From the NCBI RefSeq assembly GCF_028656955.1, contig NZ_JAMDGY010000026.1:60905-124904 (forward strand): a DNA stretch of 64,000 nucleotides, in the 5' to 3' direction. The position numbers were made by a program, and so were the translations under genes. How positions within the stretch are numbered: the stretch's first letter is position 1; each line of letters begins with the position of its first letter. Below are positions 10,630 through 20,782 of this stretch, piece by piece. The DNA is from Pseudomonas fontis (GTDB lineage: Bacteria; Pseudomonadota; Gammaproteobacteria; Pseudomonadales; Pseudomonadaceae). The notes under the pieces are model-generated. The model had not been told where the DNA came from. It saw nothing but the letters and a program-made list of their open reading frames with translations, and ran no database searches.

Positions 10630-11607
10630 ATGGCCAAGCGTATCCAGTTCAGCCAGCCAGGCGGCCCCGAGGTGCTTCAACTGGTCGACTTCGAACCCGC
10701 CGCACCGGGCCCGCAGCAAGTGCGCGTGCGCAACCGGGCGATTGGTCTGAATTTCATCGACACCTATTTTCGCAGCGGGCTGTACCCGGCACCGTCACTG
10801 CCGTCAGGCCTGGGCACCGAAGGGGCCGGGGATGTCGAAGCGCTGGGCGAGGGCGTCACGCACCTGAAAGTCGGCGATCGCGTGGCCTATGGCGGCGGCC
10901 CGCTGGGGGCGTACAGCGAGGTGCATGTGCTGCCGGCGGCCAACCTGGTGAAGCTGCCCGACAGCATCAGCTACCAACAGGCCGCGGCGGTGATGCTCAA
11001 GGGTTTGACCGTGCAATACCTGCTGCGCCAGACGTATGCAGTGAAGGCCGGGGATATCATTTTGTTCCATGCGGCGGCCGGGGGTGTCGGCTCGCTGGCC
11101 TGCCAATGGGCCAAGGCGCTCGGGGCGAAGTTGATCGGCACCGTCAGCTCGCCGGAAAAGGCCGAGCGGGCCAAAAAGCTGGGCGCCTGGGCGACCATCG
11201 ACTACAGCCATGAAGACGTGGCCCAGCGGGTGCTGGAACTGACCGACGGCAAGAAATGCCCGGTGGTGTACGACGGCGTGGGGCAGGACACCTGGCTCAC
11301 CTCGCTCGATTGCCTGGCGCCGCGTGGCCTGATGGTCAGCTTCGGCAATGCTTCGGGGGCGGTGACCGGGGTGAACCTGGGGATTCTTGCGCAGAAGGGT
11401 TCGCTGTATGTCACCCGACCGACCTTGGCGAGTTATGCGAACAACGCGCAGAACACCCAGGCGATGGCCGATGAACTGTTTGCGATGATCGCCAGCGGCA
11501 AGCTGACTGTGGATATCCAGCAAACTTATCCACTGGGTGAAGCGGCCAAGGCGCAGATCGAGCTGTCGGCACGGCGGACAGTGGGGTCTACGGTGCTGAT
11601 ACCTTGA
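10630..11607 (+). CDS. qor: NADPH:quinone reductase, zinc-independent MDR family
   Basis: 325 residues, a medium-chain dehydrogenase/reductase without the catalytic zinc ligands. The quinone oxidoreductase signature is clear: AIGLNFIDTYFRSGLYP, then the NADPH-binding stretch ILFHAAAGGVGSLACQWAKALGAK. It reduces quinones by one electron or related enones in the cytoplasm. ATG 10630 is preferred to the in-frame GTG at 10624 because CAGGAG sits 7 bases upstream of the ATG and overlaps the GTG. It is divergent from hemF and followed by a REP pair. Confidence 0.93.
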   Translation: MAKRIQFSQPGGPEVLQLVDFEPAAPGPQQVRVRNRAIGLNFIDTYFRSGLYPAPSLPSGLGTEGAGDVEALGEGVTHLKVGDRVAYGGGPLGAYSEVHVLPAANLVKLPDSISYQQAAAVMLKGLTVQYLLRQTYAVKAGDIILFHAAAGGVGSLACQWAKALGAKLIGTVSSPEKAERAKKLGAWATIDYSHEDVAQRVLELTDGKKCPVVYDGVGQDTWLTSLDCLAPRGLMVSFGNASGAVTGVNLGILAQKGSLYVTRPTLASYANNAQNTQAMADELFAMIASGKLTVDIQQTYPLGEAAKAQIELSARRTVGSTVLIP

Positions 11608-11624
11608 AATAGAGGGCAATACCC

Positions 11625-11699
11625 CTGTGGGAGCCGGCCTTGCCGGCGATGCTTTGCGGGTGCTTTGCACCCGATCGCTGGCAAGCCCAGCTCCCACAG
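11625..11699. repeat. REP pair (inverted), second arm diverged
   Basis: The forward copy at 11625-11651 is standard; the inverted copy at 11674-11699 has two substitutions (CGCTGGCAAGCCCAGC instead of the usual arms). It lies between convergent qor and tsaC. Confidence 0.85.
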
Positions 11700-11752
11700 A
11701 GTTTTGTGCAAGGCCGTTGGCTTGCACAAAAGCCAGCAAGATATCGCTGTTT

Positions 11753-12310
11753 TTACCCCGCCCGCACCACCTCACCCGTGGCCAGGTTGCGAATCACGCT
11801 CGGATGCTTCCTGCCACCCAGCGCGCCACCCAGCACCACATCCAGCTGCCCGCGGAAATACTGCTCCACGCGCAGACGGGTCTTGGCCGCCGGCCGGCCC
11901 TGGGGGTTGGCCGAGGTCGAAATCAACGGCCCCACCAACGCACACAAGTCGCGCACCACCGGGTGATCACTGACCCGCAGCGCCACCGTGTCATGCACCC
12001 CGGTCACCCATTCCGGCAACAGGTTCTGGTGCGGCACCAACCAGGTGTTGGGCCCAGGCCAGGTGCTGGCCATGCGGTCCATCCAGGTTTGCGGAAAGTC
12101 TTCGAACAAAAAGTCGAACTGGCGGATATTGTCGGCAATCAGGATCAGCCCCTTATCCACAGAGCGTGACTTGATTGCCAGCAAGCGGTCGACCGCCTCT
12201 TCGTTCCACGGGTCACAGCCCAGGCCCCAGACCGCCTCGGTCGGATAGGCAATCACCGCACCTGCCCGAATCTCGCGTGCGGCTTGTTGCACACGCCAAC
12301 TGCTCACCAT
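11753..12310 (-). CDS. tsaC: Threonylcarbamoyl-AMP synthase (Sua5/YrdC family)
   Basis: 185 residues. TsaC makes threonylcarbamoyl-adenylate, the precursor of the t6A37 modification of ANN-decoding tRNAs. The YrdC signature is present: [14 protein letters not shown], then [13 protein letters not shown], and [12 protein letters not shown] near the end. The length is that of single-domain TsaC, not Sua5. ATG 12310 is preferred over the GTG at 12319 because GGAG lies 8 bases upstream of the ATG. It follows dprA on the same strand, as in P. aeruginosa. Confidence 0.94.
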   Translation of the reverse strand: MVSSWRVQQAAREIRAGAVIAYPTEAVWGLGCDPWNEEAVDRLLAIKSRSVDKGLILIADNIRQFDFLFEDFPQTWMDRMASTWPGPNTWLVPHQNLLPEWVTGVHDTVALRVSDHPVVRDLCALVGPLISTSANPQGRPAAKTRLRVEQYFRGQLDVVLGGALGGRKHPSVIRNLATGEVVRAG

Positions 12311-12352
12311 TGCTGTCACTCCGCGTATTAAGGCTGCTGGTGAGCAGTGTAC

Positions 12353-13450
12353 TTAGCCCGGCCGGGCAAACCAACGCCCAGCTTCATTGCACACGCGCCC
12401 GTCGAGCTCCAGCTCGGTCAGGCTTGCCAGCACCTGGGACAACGGCTGCCCGCTGGAGCGTGCCAAGCCCTCGCTGGTCTGCGGCGCCGCCAGCAACAGC
12501 GCCAGCAGGGGGTGCGCCGGTGCACAGGCGGTGGCAGGCGCCAGATTCTGCCAGCCACGCAGGCTTTCGAGGATCTGTTCGATGTTCTCCACCAGCAGCG
12601 CACCATCGCGAATCAGCTGATGACAGCCCTTGGCCCCCGGATGATGAATGGACCCGGGGATCGCATACACCTCGCGCCCTTGCTCGGCCGCCAGCCGCGC
12701 GGTAATCAGCGAACCACTGGCCAGGCTCGCCTCAACCACCAGTACGCCCAGCGACAAGCCACTGATGATGCGGTTGCGCCGGGGAAAGTTGGCGGCCACC
12801 GGCCCGGCATCCAATGGAAACTCCGAGATCACCGCGCTGCCTTGCGCCGCCATGGCACTCGCGAGGGCGCGATGGCGCTGTGGATAAAGTTTTTCCAAGC
12901 CCGTGCCGAGCACGCCAATCGTCTGCCCACCCGCCGCCAATGCCGCCTGGTGCGCCGCCCCATCCACCCCCAGCGCCAGGCCACTGGTGATGACGAATCC
13001 GGCCTGGGCGAGGGTGCGGGCAAACGCTGCGGCGGTGTCCAGGGCCGGACGTGAAGCACGACGGCTACCTACGATCGCCAACTGTGGTTTTTCCAAAAGC
13101 GCCGGATTTCCGGCGATGAAAAGCAGCGGTGGGGCATCATTCAATTCAGCCAACAATGCTGGGTAGGCGGGCTCGTCCCACATCAGCAAATGCTGGTCGG
13201 GGCGCTCTAGCCAGGCCATTGCAGCGGCTGCGCCATCGCGCACCAGCGGGCTTCGGCGCGCCTCGGCGCTGCTCGCCGACAGGCCCAGCGCGCGCCACGC
13301 CGAGGCCGGCGCGCTAAGCGCCGCCGAGGCACTGCCGAAGGCCTGGAGCAGTGTAAGAAATCGTCGTGGGCCGATGTCGGGCAAACGATGCAGGCGCAAA
13401 CGCGCTTCGAGCTCGGCCGGTGAACAGGCCGAAGAGAGCTGGGCTGACAT
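12353..13450 (-). CDS. dprA: DNA-processing protein DprA (Smf)
   Basis: 365 residues. DprA loads RecA on incoming single-stranded DNA during transformation. The Rossmann-like core has LAIVGSRRASRPALDTAA, then VITSGLALGVDGAAHQAAL, and GNRIISGLS-type residues; a C-terminal winged-helix (about 300-362) ends in GRVCNEAGRWFARPG. An upstream extension of the frame to 13573 is rejected because AAGGAT precedes ATG 13450 at good spacing and the extension has no family similarity. The start lies only 209 bases from def, with no gene between. Confidence 0.94.
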   Translation of the reverse strand: MSAQLSSACSPAELEARLRLHRLPDIGPRRFLTLLQAFGSASAALSAPASAWRALGLSASSAEARRSPLVRDGAAAAMAWLERPDQHLLMWDEPAYPALLAELNDAPPLLFIAGNPALLEKPQLAIVGSRRASRPALDTAAAFARTLAQAGFVITSGLALGVDGAAHQAALAAGGQTIGVLGTGLEKLYPQRHRALASAMAAQGSAVISEFPLDAGPVAANFPRRNRIISGLSLGVLVVEASLASGSLITARLAAEQGREVYAIPGSIHHPGAKGCHQLIRDGALLVENIEQILESLRGWQNLAPATACAPAHPLLALLLAAPQTSEGLARSSGQPLSQVLASLTELELDGRVCNEAGRWFARPG

Positions 13451-13659
13451 AGGATCATCCTTGATCGCAAAACCGTTACCCCAGCGCAACAACCTGTGGA
13501 TAACTCTGTTGATAATACTTTGACAACCTGTCCATGAAATGCGGCCGTCAACTACCCTTGAAACCCTAGCCAACCTTTTGGCAGGTGCCGAATGCGCCGA
13601 ATCCCTTTATTATGTGCATTCATGTTTGTTACTCATCGCACAGTGCAGCTCATACGCTT
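13451..13659. other. dprA-def intergenic region lacking the LysM gene
   Basis: 209 bases between divergent dprA and def. In P. aeruginosa a LysM-domain gene (PA0020, tsaP) sits here; no trace of one is seen on either strand. The stretch holds one perfect DnaA-type 9-mer (TGTGGATAA, 13495-13503), a near match at 13507-13515 (TGTTGATAA), and a TTGACA at 13520-13525 without a convincing -10. Confidence 0.7.
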
Positions 13660-14166
13660 ATGGCCATTTTGAACATCCTCGAATTCCCCGACGCGCGCCT
13701 GCGCACCCTCGCCAAACCGGTGACGGACGTGGACGACTCGATTCGTCAGTTGATCGACGACATGTTTGAAACCATGTACGAGGCCCCTGGCATTGGCCTC
13801 GCGGCCACGCAGGTCAACGTGCACCAGCGTGTCGTGGTCATGGACCTGAGCGAAGACCGCAGTGAACCGCGGGTCTTCATCAACCCGGAACTGGAGCCCC
13901 TCACCGAGGACATGGACCAGTACCAGGAAGGCTGCCTGTCGGTGCCCGGCTTCTACGAGAACGTCGACCGCCCGGTACGGGTCAAGGTCAAGGCACTGGA
14001 CCGCGACGGCAAGCCCTACGAGCTGATCGCCGAAGGCCTGCTGGCGGTGTGCATCCAGCACGAGTGCGACCACCTCAACGGCAAGCTGTTCGTCGATTAC
14101 CTGTCCACGCTCAAACGCGACCGGATCAAGAAGAAGCTGGAAAAGCAGCACCGCCAGCAAGCGTGA
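13660..14166 (+). CDS. def: Peptide deformylase
   Basis: 168 residues. Def removes the formyl group from nascent proteins. All three motifs are intact: GIGLAATQ (45-51), EGCLSVPG with metal ligand C92, and QHECDHLNG with ligands H134 and H138 and catalytic E135. ATG 13660 gives the canonical [11 protein letters not shown] start. No strong Shine-Dalgarno is visible before it. A terminator follows at 14180-14210, so it is at least partly separate from fmt although the two functions are linked (formylation and deformylation of initiator Met). Confidence 0.97.
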   Translation: MAILNILEFPDARLRTLAKPVTDVDDSIRQLIDDMFETMYEAPGIGLAATQVNVHQRVVVMDLSEDRSEPRVFINPELEPLTEDMDQYQEGCLSVPGFYENVDRPVRVKVKALDRDGKPYELIAEGLLAVCIQHECDHLNGKLFVDYLSTLKRDRIKKKLEKQHRQQA

Positions 14167-14179
14167 TCCCCTCATCCAG

Positions 14180-14210
14180 AAAGGCTTGCCCCGGCAAGCC
14201 TTTTTCTTTT
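14180..14210 (+). terminator. Rho-independent terminator after def
   Basis: A 10-bp perfect stem (AAAGGCTTGC / GCAAGCCTTT) with loop CCCG, followed by TTTTTCTTTT. It lies between def and fmt, 13 bases after the def stop. Confidence 0.88.
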
Positions 14211-14224
14211 TAAGCGAGAACTCC

Positions 14225-15157
14225 ATGCGCATCGTCTTCGCGGGCACCCCCGAGTTTGCCGCCGAACACCTCAAGGCCCTGCTGGCCAGCCCTTATGAAA
14301 TCGTCGCGGTGTACACCCAACCGGACCGTCCGGCCGGACGTGGCCAGAAGCTGATGCCCAGCCCGGTCAAGCAACTGGCGCTGGAACACGCCATCCCGGT
14401 GCTGCAACCGCCGACGCTGCGCAATGCCGACGCACAAGCCGAACTGGCCGCGCTCAAGCCGGACCTGATGGTGGTAGTCGCCTACGGGCTGATCCTGCCA
14501 CAGGCGGTGCTGGATATCCCGCGCCTGGGCTGCATCAACAGCCACGCCTCGCTGCTGCCACGCTGGCGTGGTGCCGCGCCGATCCAGCGCGCAGTGCAAG
14601 CGGGCGACGCCGAGAGCGGCGTGACCGTGATGCGCATGGAAGCCGGCCTGGATACCGGGCCGATGCTGCTCAAGGTCTGCACCCCGATCAGCGCCAGCGA
14701 CACCGGTGGCAGCCTGCATGATCGTTTGGCCGAAATGGGCCCGCCTGCGGTGCTCGAAGCCATCGCCGGCCTGGCCGCCGGCACCCTGCACGGGGAGGTG
14801 CAGGACGACGCCCTGGCCACCTACGCGCACAAGCTGAACAAGGACGAAGCACGCATCGACTGGGCACGCCCGGCGGTCGAGCTGGAGCGCCTGGTGCGCG
14901 CCTTCAACCCGTGGCCGATCTGCCACAGCACGCTCAATGGCGAAGCCCTGAAAGTGCTGGCCGCGACCTTGGCCGACGGCCAGGGTGCGCCGGGCGAAAT
15001 TCTTTCTGCCAGCAAGGACGGCCTGATCGTCGCCTGCGGTGAACAGGCCCTGTGCCTGACCCGCCTGCAACTGCCGGGTGGCAAGGCGCTGAACTTCAGC
15101 GACCTGTTCAACAGCCGTCGCGAGAAATTCGCCACCGGCACGGTGCTTGGCCAATGA
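14225..15157 (+). CDS. fmt: Methionyl-tRNA formyltransferase
   Basis: 310 residues. Fmt formylates Met-tRNAfMet using 10-formyl-tetrahydrofolate. The N-terminal Rossmann start [13 protein letters not shown] and the catalytic segment [20 protein letters not shown] (Asn, His) are typical, followed by [20 protein letters not shown] 14225 follows the def terminator; a longer in-frame start at 14186 would lie within the terminator. It overlaps rsmB by ATGA. Confidence 0.97.
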   Translation: MRIVFAGTPEFAAEHLKALLASPYEIVAVYTQPDRPAGRGQKLMPSPVKQLALEHAIPVLQPPTLRNADAQAELAALKPDLMVVVAYGLILPQAVLDIPRLGCINSHASLLPRWRGAAPIQRAVQAGDAESGVTVMRMEAGLDTGPMLLKVCTPISASDTGGSLHDRLAEMGPPAVLEAIAGLAAGTLHGEVQDDALATYAHKLNKDEARIDWARPAVELERLVRAFNPWPICHSTLNGEALKVLAATLADGQGAPGEILSASKDGLIVACGEQALCLTRLQLPGGKALNFSDLFNSRREKFATGTVLGQ

Positions 15158-16470
15158 ACCCGCGTCTGGCCGCTGCCCGTGCCCTTGCCGCTGTGCTCAG
15201 CGGCAAGGCTTCGCTGAACAGTTCACTGCCGACCCAGCTGGACAAGGTCGAGGCCCGCGACCGTGGCCTCACCCAGGACCTGGCATTCGGCACCGCGCGC
15301 TGGCAGCCTCGGCTGTCGGCGCTGGCCGAACGCCTGCTGCAAAAGCCGTTCAAGGCCGCCGATGCCGATGTCCAGGCGCTGATGCTGGTCGGCCTGTATC
15401 AGCTGCTGTACACGCGCATCCCGGCCCACGCCGCCATCGGCGAAACGGTTGGCTGCGCCGACAAGCTGAAAAAGCCCTGGGCCAAGGCCCTGCTCAACGC
15501 CGTGCTGCGTCGGGCCCAGCGCGAGAGCGAGGAGATCTTTGCCGAGCTGGAACGCGACCCGGTGGTGCGCACCGCGCACCCGCGCTGGCTGCAAAAATCG
15601 CTGAAGGCGTTCTGGCCTGAGCAGTGGGAAGCCATCTGCGCCGCCAACAACGCCCACCCGCCGATGATCCTGCGGGTCAACCGCCGCCATCACAGCCGTG
15701 ATGCCTATCTCGGCCTGCTGGCCGAGGCGGGTATCCAGGCCCAGCCGTGCACCTTCAGTCGCGACGGCATCGTCCTTGCCGAACCTTGCGACGTACGCGG
15801 CCTGCCCGGTTTCGAGCAGGGCTGGATCAGCGTGCAGGACGAAGCCGCGCAACTGGCTGCCGACCTGCTCGAACTGGCCCCCGGCCAACGCGTGCTGGAC
15901 GCCTGCTGCGCGCCAGGCGGCAAGACCTGCCACCTGCTGGAAGCCGAAGCCGGCCTGGGCAGCGTGGTGGCCATCGACCTGGAAGCCAAGCGCCTGACCC
16001 GTGTGCGCGAGAACCTCGACCGCCTGGGCCTGGACGCCGAACTGATCGCCTGCGATGCCCGCGACACCGCCACCTGGTGGAACGGCAAAGGTTTCCAGCG
16101 CATCCTGCTCGACGCGCCGTGTTCGGCCACCGGGGTGATCCGCCGGCACCCGGACATCAAGCTGACTCGCCAACCCGACGACATCGCCGCACTCGCCAGC
16201 CTGCAAGGCGAGCTGCTCGACGCCCTGTGGCCGACCCTGGAAGTGGGCGGCATGCTGCTCTACGCCACCTGTTCGACGCTGCCGACCGAGAACACCGAAG
16301 TGATCGAAGCCTTCCTCGCCCGCACCCCTGGCGCGCGCGAACTGGACCTCGCGACCCAGGCCGGCATCCGCCAGCCACATGGCCGCCAGCTGCTGGCCCA
16401 GGAAGGCGGGCACGACGGTTTCTACTACGCCAAGCTGATCAAGATTGCCGCCGCGCGCGGCCAACAATAA
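15154..16470 (+). CDS. rsmB: 16S rRNA (cytosine-967-C5)-methyltransferase
   Basis: 438 residues. RsmB uses SAM to methylate C967 of 16S rRNA. An N-terminal NusB-like domain (about 1-130) is followed by a Rossmann methyltransferase: SAM site [34 protein letters not shown] with the release Cys, and [16 protein letters not shown] with the second motif Cys. ATG 15154 overlaps the fmt stop. It forms an fmt-rsmB-trkA unit with 18 bases to trkA. Confidence 0.96.
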   Translation: MNPRLAAARALAAVLSGKASLNSSLPTQLDKVEARDRGLTQDLAFGTARWQPRLSALAERLLQKPFKAADADVQALMLVGLYQLLYTRIPAHAAIGETVGCADKLKKPWAKALLNAVLRRAQRESEEIFAELERDPVVRTAHPRWLQKSLKAFWPEQWEAICAANNAHPPMILRVNRRHHSRDAYLGLLAEAGIQAQPCTFSRDGIVLAEPCDVRGLPGFEQGWISVQDEAAQLAADLLELAPGQRVLDACCAPGGKTCHLLEAEAGLGSVVAIDLEAKRLTRVRENLDRLGLDAELIACDARDTATWWNGKGFQRILLDAPCSATGVIRRHPDIKLTRQPDDIAALASLQGELLDALWPTLEVGGMLLYATCSTLPTENTEVIEAFLARTPGARELDLATQAGIRQPHGRQLLAQEGGHDGFYYAKLIKIAAARGQQ

Positions 16471-16488
16471 CAACGGAAGGAACAGCGG

Positions 16489-17862
16489 ATGAAAATCATC
16501 ATCCTCGGCGCAGGGCAGGTCGGCGGCACACTGGCCGAGCACCTGGCCAGTGAAGCCAACGACATCACCGTGGTCGACACCGATGGCGACCGCCTGCGCG
16601 ACCTCGGCGACCGCCTGGACATCCGCACCGTCCAGGGCCGCGCCTCGTTCCCGACCGTGTTGCGCCAGGCCGGTGCCGACGACGCCGACATGCTGGTGGC
16701 GGTGACCAACAGTGACGAGACCAACATGGTCGCCTGCCAGGTCGCCTACACCCTGTTCCACACCCCGACCAAAATCGCCCGCGTGCGCGAAGCGGCCTAC
16801 CTGACCCGCGCCGGGCTGTTCGACAACGATGCCATCCCGGTCGACGTGCTGATCAGCCCCGAGCAGGTGGTGACCAACTACATCAAGCGCCTGATCGAGC
16901 ATCCGGGCGCCTTGCAGGTAATCGACTTCGCCGAGGGCAAGGCCCAGCTGGTGGCGGTGAAGGCCTATTACGGCGGCCCGCTGGTTGGCCAGCAGTTGCG
17001 CCAGATCCGCGAGCACATGCCCAACGTCGATACCCGCGTGGCCGCGATCTTCCGCCGCGACCGGCCGATCCTGCCCCAGGGCGACACGGTGATCGAAGCT
17101 GACGACGAAGTGTTCTTCATTGCCGCCAAGGCCAACATCCGCGCGGTGATGGGCGAGATGCGCCGGTTGGATGAAACCAACAAGCGCATCGTCATCGCCG
17201 GTGGCGGGCAGATCGGCGAGCGCCTGGCCGAGGCCATTGAAAGCCGCTACCAGGTGAAGATCATCGAGATGAACCCGGCACGCTGTCGCTACCTCTCCGA
17301 CACCCTGGACAGCACCGTGGTGCTGCAGGGCAGTGCTTCGGACCGTGACCTGATGCTCGAAGAGAACATCGCCGAGGCGGACATCTTCCTGGCCCTGACC
17401 AACGATGACGAAGCCAACATCATGTCCTCGCTGCTGGCCAAGCGCCTGGGCGCGCGCAAGGTGATGACCATCATCAACAACCCGGCCTATGTCGACCTGG
17501 TGCAGGGCGGCGAGATCGACATCGCCATCAGCCCGCAGCTGGCGACCATTGGCACCTTGCTGGCGCACGTACGCCGTGGCGATATCGTCAGCGTGCACTC
17601 GCTGCGCCGTGGCGCGGCGGAGGCCATCGAGGCAGTGGCCCATGGTGACTCGAAGTCGAGCAAGGTGATTGGCCGGGCCATCGAAGACATCGCCCTGCCG
17701 CCGGGCACGACCATCGGTGCGATCATCCGCGCCGAGGAAGTGTTGATTGCCCACGACGACACGGTGATCGAGGCAGGCGACCATGTGATTCTCTTCGTTG
17801 TGGATAAAAAGCAGATCCGTGACGTCGAGAAGCTGTTCCATGTAGGGTTGAGCTTCTTCTAA
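16489..17862 (+). CDS. trkA: Trk system potassium uptake regulator TrkA
   Basis: 457 residues with two tandem RCK units, each an NAD-binding Rossmann fold plus TrkA_C domain. The first starts at [19 protein letters not shown] and the second at about 232 ([17 protein letters not shown]). TrkA binds NAD/ATP on the cytoplasmic face of TrkH/TrkG and gates K+ uptake. No trkH is in the window, as is usual in pseudomonads. It is preceded by rsmB and followed by a TPR gene after 11 bases. Confidence 0.96.
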   Translation: MKIIILGAGQVGGTLAEHLASEANDITVVDTDGDRLRDLGDRLDIRTVQGRASFPTVLRQAGADDADMLVAVTNSDETNMVACQVAYTLFHTPTKIARVREAAYLTRAGLFDNDAIPVDVLISPEQVVTNYIKRLIEHPGALQVIDFAEGKAQLVAVKAYYGGPLVGQQLRQIREHMPNVDTRVAAIFRRDRPILPQGDTVIEADDEVFFIAAKANIRAVMGEMRRLDETNKRIVIAGGGQIGERLAEAIESRYQVKIIEMNPARCRYLSDTLDSTVVLQGSASDRDLMLEENIAEADIFLALTNDDEANIMSSLLAKRLGARKVMTIINNPAYVDLVQGGEIDIAISPQLATIGTLLAHVRRGDIVSVHSLRRGAAEAIEAVAHGDSKSSKVIGRAIEDIALPPGTTIGAIIRAEEVLIAHDDTVIEAGDHVILFVVDKKQIRDVEKLFHVGLSFF

Positions 17863-17873
17863 GAGGACGAGTC

Positions 17874-18188
17874 ATGCGCGAATCGCTGGAGAGGATGCTG
17901 GCCAAGGGTGTGGATAACTCGCTGTTGCGCTTCGGCCTGGGCAAGGCCTGGCTGGATGAGGGCAACGGTGGCGAGGCGGCGGTGCATTTGCGCCGTTGTG
18001 TCGAGTTCGACCCGAAGTATTCGGCGGCGTGGAAACTGCTGGGCAAGGCGCATCAGTTGCAGGGCGACAAGGCGGCGGCGCGGCTGGCCTGGGAGCAGGG
18101 GCTGGAAGCGGCCAGGGCGCATGGCGACAAGCAGGCCGAGAAAGAGATGACGGTGTTTCTGAAGAAGTTGGATAAAGCCGTGCAGTGA
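17874..18188 (+). CDS. Small TPR-repeat protein
   Basis: 104 residues made of about two to three tetratricopeptide-like helices: LRFGLGKAWLDEGNGGEAAVHLRRCVEFDPKY-type repeat near 18-50, then a second (AWKLLGKAHQLQGDKAAARLAWEQG). No signal peptide. TPR units usually mediate protein contacts; the partner is unknown. It lies 11 bases after trkA and is probably co-transcribed. It contains a perfect DnaA-type 9-mer near its start (17909-17917). A REP pair follows. Confidence 0.82.
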   Translation: MRESLERMLAKGVDNSLLRFGLGKAWLDEGNGGEAAVHLRRCVEFDPKYSAAWKLLGKAHQLQGDKAAARLAWEQGLEAARAHGDKQAEKEMTVFLKKLDKAVQ

Positions 18189-18191
18189 AGC

Positions 18192-18267
18192 CATCGCCGG
18201 CAAGGCCGGCTCCCACAGTGGCCAGGGTGGATGCTCTACCCTGTGGGAGCCGGCCTTGCCGGCGATG
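18192..18267. repeat. REP pair (inverted)
   Basis: A reverse copy at 18192-18218 and a forward copy at 18241-18267. It lies between the convergent TPR gene and the lipid A acyltransferase gene, overlapping none of the coding sequence. Confidence 0.9.
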
Positions 18268-18273
18268 AGGCCC

Positions 18274-19161
18274 TCAGTACCAGCGCTCTTCGCCCGCCGG
18301 ACGCTTCTTGAAGCGCTTCATGCTCCACATGTACTGGCTCGGGTACTCGCGCACATAACGCTCGACCACCTGGCTCATGGCCGCCGCCGAGGTCTCGGTA
18401 TCTTCGCTGTACATCGCCTCAGGCGCTGCCTCCAGGATCACCTTGAAACCGGAACCATCCGGCAGCCGCAGCGCATGCAGGAACACCCCCACCGCTTTAC
18501 CGCCCGACAGCATGTTCGGCACGAACTTGCTGGTCAGTGCCTTGGTGGCAAAGAACGGCACGAAGATCCCCGCCGACTCCGCAGGCTCCGGGTCGGCCGG
18601 AATTCCCACCTGGCCACCCCGGCGCACTTCCTTGATGATGCTCAGGATGCCTTCCTTGGTCGACGCCGCCACGCGGTTGCCCAGTTGCACCCGCTGCTCG
18701 CGGAGCAAATCATCCACCGCCTTCAACTTGGGCGGACGGTAGAAAATGATCGGTTTGCACTGGCTGCAATAGAAGTGGTTGAGCACTTCCCAGTTGCCCA
18801 GGTGGCTGGTGATCCCGACCACGCCCTTGCCAGAGGCCAGCGCCTCCTTGAGCACGTCCAGGCCTTCGACCTCGCGCACCAGGTCGAGCGAGCGCTGCGC
18901 CGGCCAGATCCAGGCGCAGGCGCTTTCGGTGAACGACTTGCCGATGTCCATCAGCGTGCGCCCCACCAACTGCTCGCGCGCCGCCGGGTCCATCTCGGGG
19001 AAACACTTGGCCAGGTTGATCCGTACCACCTCGCGGGAGCTGTTCGGCAGCTTCCACATCAGCCAGCCAATCGCCGCGCCAACACGCTGGACTGCGCCCC
19101 ACGGCAGCTTGGCAAACAATCGCAACGCCCCGACCATCAAGGCGCCCTTGAACTTATCCAC
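18274..19161 (-). CDS. Lipid A biosynthesis acyltransferase (LpxL/HtrB-like)
   Basis: 295 residues of the LPLAT family. The catalytic HX4E motif is in ITSHLGNWEVLNH. An N-terminal hydrophobic segment (ALMVGALRLFAKLPWGAV) anchors it on the inner face of the inner membrane, where such enzymes add secondary lauroyl or similar chains to Kdo2-lipid IVA. Pseudomonads carry more than one paralogue, so the exact acyl position is not assigned. A DnaA-type 9-mer overlaps the first codons (19154-19162). Confidence 0.88.
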   Translation of the reverse strand: MDKFKGALMVGALRLFAKLPWGAVQRVGAAIGWLMWKLPNSSREVVRINLAKCFPEMDPAAREQLVGRTLMDIGKSFTESACAWIWPAQRSLDLVREVEGLDVLKEALASGKGVVGITSHLGNWEVLNHFYCSQCKPIIFYRPPKLKAVDDLLREQRVQLGNRVAASTKEGILSIIKEVRRGGQVGIPADPEPAESAGIFVPFFATKALTSKFVPNMLSGGKAVGVFLHALRLPDGSGFKVILEAAPEAMYSEDTETSAAAMSQVVERYVREYPSQYMWSMKRFKKRPAGEERWY

Positions 19162-19200
19162 AGGCTGATTCCTCTTTCTGCAAGCCGGCTATTGTAACCA

Positions 19201-19752
19201 TCAGCGCAGCAATGCGGCGTACCGATCACAATCGGTGGTGTGGTCCATGACCATGCCGGTGGCCTGCATGAAGGCGTAGCAGATGGTCGGCCCGACAAAC
19301 GTGAAGCCGGTTTTGCGCAGGGCCTTGCTCATGGCTTCGGCTTCAGCCGTCACCGCCGGCACCTCGCTGCGCCCGATAAAATGATTGATCTTCGGCTGCC
19401 CGCCAACGAACGACCACAGCCATTGCCCCGGCTGCTCCAGCGCCAGCCAGGCCCGCGCATTGCGCCGCGCGGCGTTGAGCTTGAGACGGTTGCGAATGAT
19501 GCCGGGGTCGAGCATGCGCTCCTCGATCTCCTCGTCAGTCATCTCGGCCAGGCGCTGCGGGTCGAAGCCGAACAGCACTTCACGGTAACGCTCACGCTTT
19601 TTCAGCACGGTGATCCACGACAGCCCGGCCTGGAAGCCTTCGAGCAGCAGCATTTCGAACAGCTGCTGCGGGTCGCGCTGCGGCGTGCCCCATTCCTGGT
19701 CGTGGTAAGCCTGGTACAACGGATCGTCGGTACACCAAAAGCAACGTGGCAT
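19201..19752 (-). CDS. tag: DNA-3-methyladenine glycosylase I
   Basis: 183 residues. Tag excises 3-methyladenine from alkylated DNA. The zinc ligands of the family are all present (C4, H17, H171, C175) together with E38 in LLLEGFQAGLSW, the active-site Glu. The N terminus MPRCFWCTDDPLY is typical. It is divergent from glyQ, with about 80 bases between starts. Confidence 0.96.
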   Translation of the reverse strand: MPRCFWCTDDPLYQAYHDQEWGTPQRDPQQLFEMLLLEGFQAGLSWITVLKKRERYREVLFGFDPQRLAEMTDEEIEERMLDPGIIRNRLKLNAARRNARAWLALEQPGQWLWSFVGGQPKINHFIGRSEVPAVTAEAEAMSKALRKTGFTFVGPTICYAFMQATGMVMDHTTDCDRYAALLR

Positions 19753-19834
19753 AAGGCTCCAAGGGTAGAGGCTCAGGCGAATCGGGTTATACTCCCGCTC
19801 TTTATATTCGCAGCCCTAGAAACAGGTGAATTTC

Positions 19835-20782
19835 GTGAGCCAGCCTACGCCAGCCGTGCGTACCTTCCAAGACTTGATCCTCGCCCTGCAGAACTACTGG
19901 GCCGAGCAAGGTTGCGTGGTACTTCAGCCCTACGATATGGAAGTAGGCGCCGGCACTTTCCATACCGCCACGTTCCTGCGCGCCATCGGCCCGGAAAACT
20001 GGAACGCCGCCTACGTGCAACCGAGCCGTCGCCCGGCTGACGGTCGCTATGGCGAAAACCCGAACCGCCTGCAGCACTACTACCAGTTCCAGGTGGTGCT
20101 CAAGCCGAACCCGGCGAACTTCCAGGAACTGTACCTGGGCTCGCTGAAGGCCATCGGCCTCGATCCGCTGGTGCACGACGTGCGCTTCGTCGAAGACAAC
20201 TGGGAATCGCCGACCCTCGGCGCCTGGGGCCTGGGCTGGGAAATCTGGCTCAATGGCATGGAAGTCACCCAGTTCACCTACTTCCAGCAAGTAGGCGGCA
20301 TCGAATGCATGCCGGTTACCGGTGAAATCACCTACGGCCTCGAGCGCCTGGCCATGTACCTGCAAGGCGTGGACTCGGTCTACGACCTGGTCTGGACCGA
20401 TGGCCCGTTCGGCGTGGTGACCTACGGCGACGTGTTCCACCAGAACGAAGTGGAGCAGTCGACCTACAACTTCGAACACGCCAACGTCGAGAAGCTGTTC
20501 GAACTGTTCGACTTCTACGAAAGCGAAGCGAACCGCCTGATCGAGCTGGAACTGCCGCTGCCGACCTATGAAATGGTCCTGAAGGCCTCGCACACCTTCA
20601 ACCTGCTCGACGCCCGTCGCGCCATCTCGGTAACCGCGCGCCAGCAATACATCCTGCGTGTACGGACCCTGGCCCGGGCCGTTGCGCAAAGCTACCTGAT
20701 GGCCCGCGCCAAGCTGGGCTTCCCGATGGCGACCCCTGAACTGCGTGATGAAGTATTGGCCAAGCTGGAGGCTGCACAATGA
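19835..20782 (+). CDS. glyQ: Glycyl-tRNA synthetase alpha subunit
   Basis: 315 residues from GTG 19835, which gives [18 protein letters not shown] after the initiator and agrees with the P. aeruginosa length; a GTG at 19826 is less likely. Class II synthetase catalytic subunit: the motifs [36 protein letters not shown] and [22 protein letters not shown] are intact. It forms alpha2beta2 with GlyS. A TATACT at 19788-19793 could be its -10 element. The stop overlaps glyS (ATGA). Confidence 0.97.
   Translation: MSQPTPAVRTFQDLILALQNYWAEQGCVVLQPYDMEVGAGTFHTATFLRAIGPENWNAAYVQPSRRPADGRYGENPNRLQHYYQFQVVLKPNPANFQELYLGSLKAIGLDPLVHDVRFVEDNWESPTLGAWGLGWEIWLNGMEVTQFTYFQQVGGIECMPVTGEITYGLERLAMYLQGVDSVYDLVWTDGPFGVVTYGDVFHQNEVEQSTYNFEHANVEKLFELFDFYESEANRLIELELPLPTYEMVLKASHTFNLLDARRAISVTARQQYILRVRTLARAVAQSYLMARAKLGFPMATPELRDEVLAKLEAAQ

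Noticed and set aside
15223..17841. An 872-codon open frame on the minus strand opposite rsmB and trkA
   Set aside because: It runs antisense through two well recognised genes, has a low-complexity Gly/His/Gln-rich product without domains, and reflects the high-GC codon pattern of the true genes.
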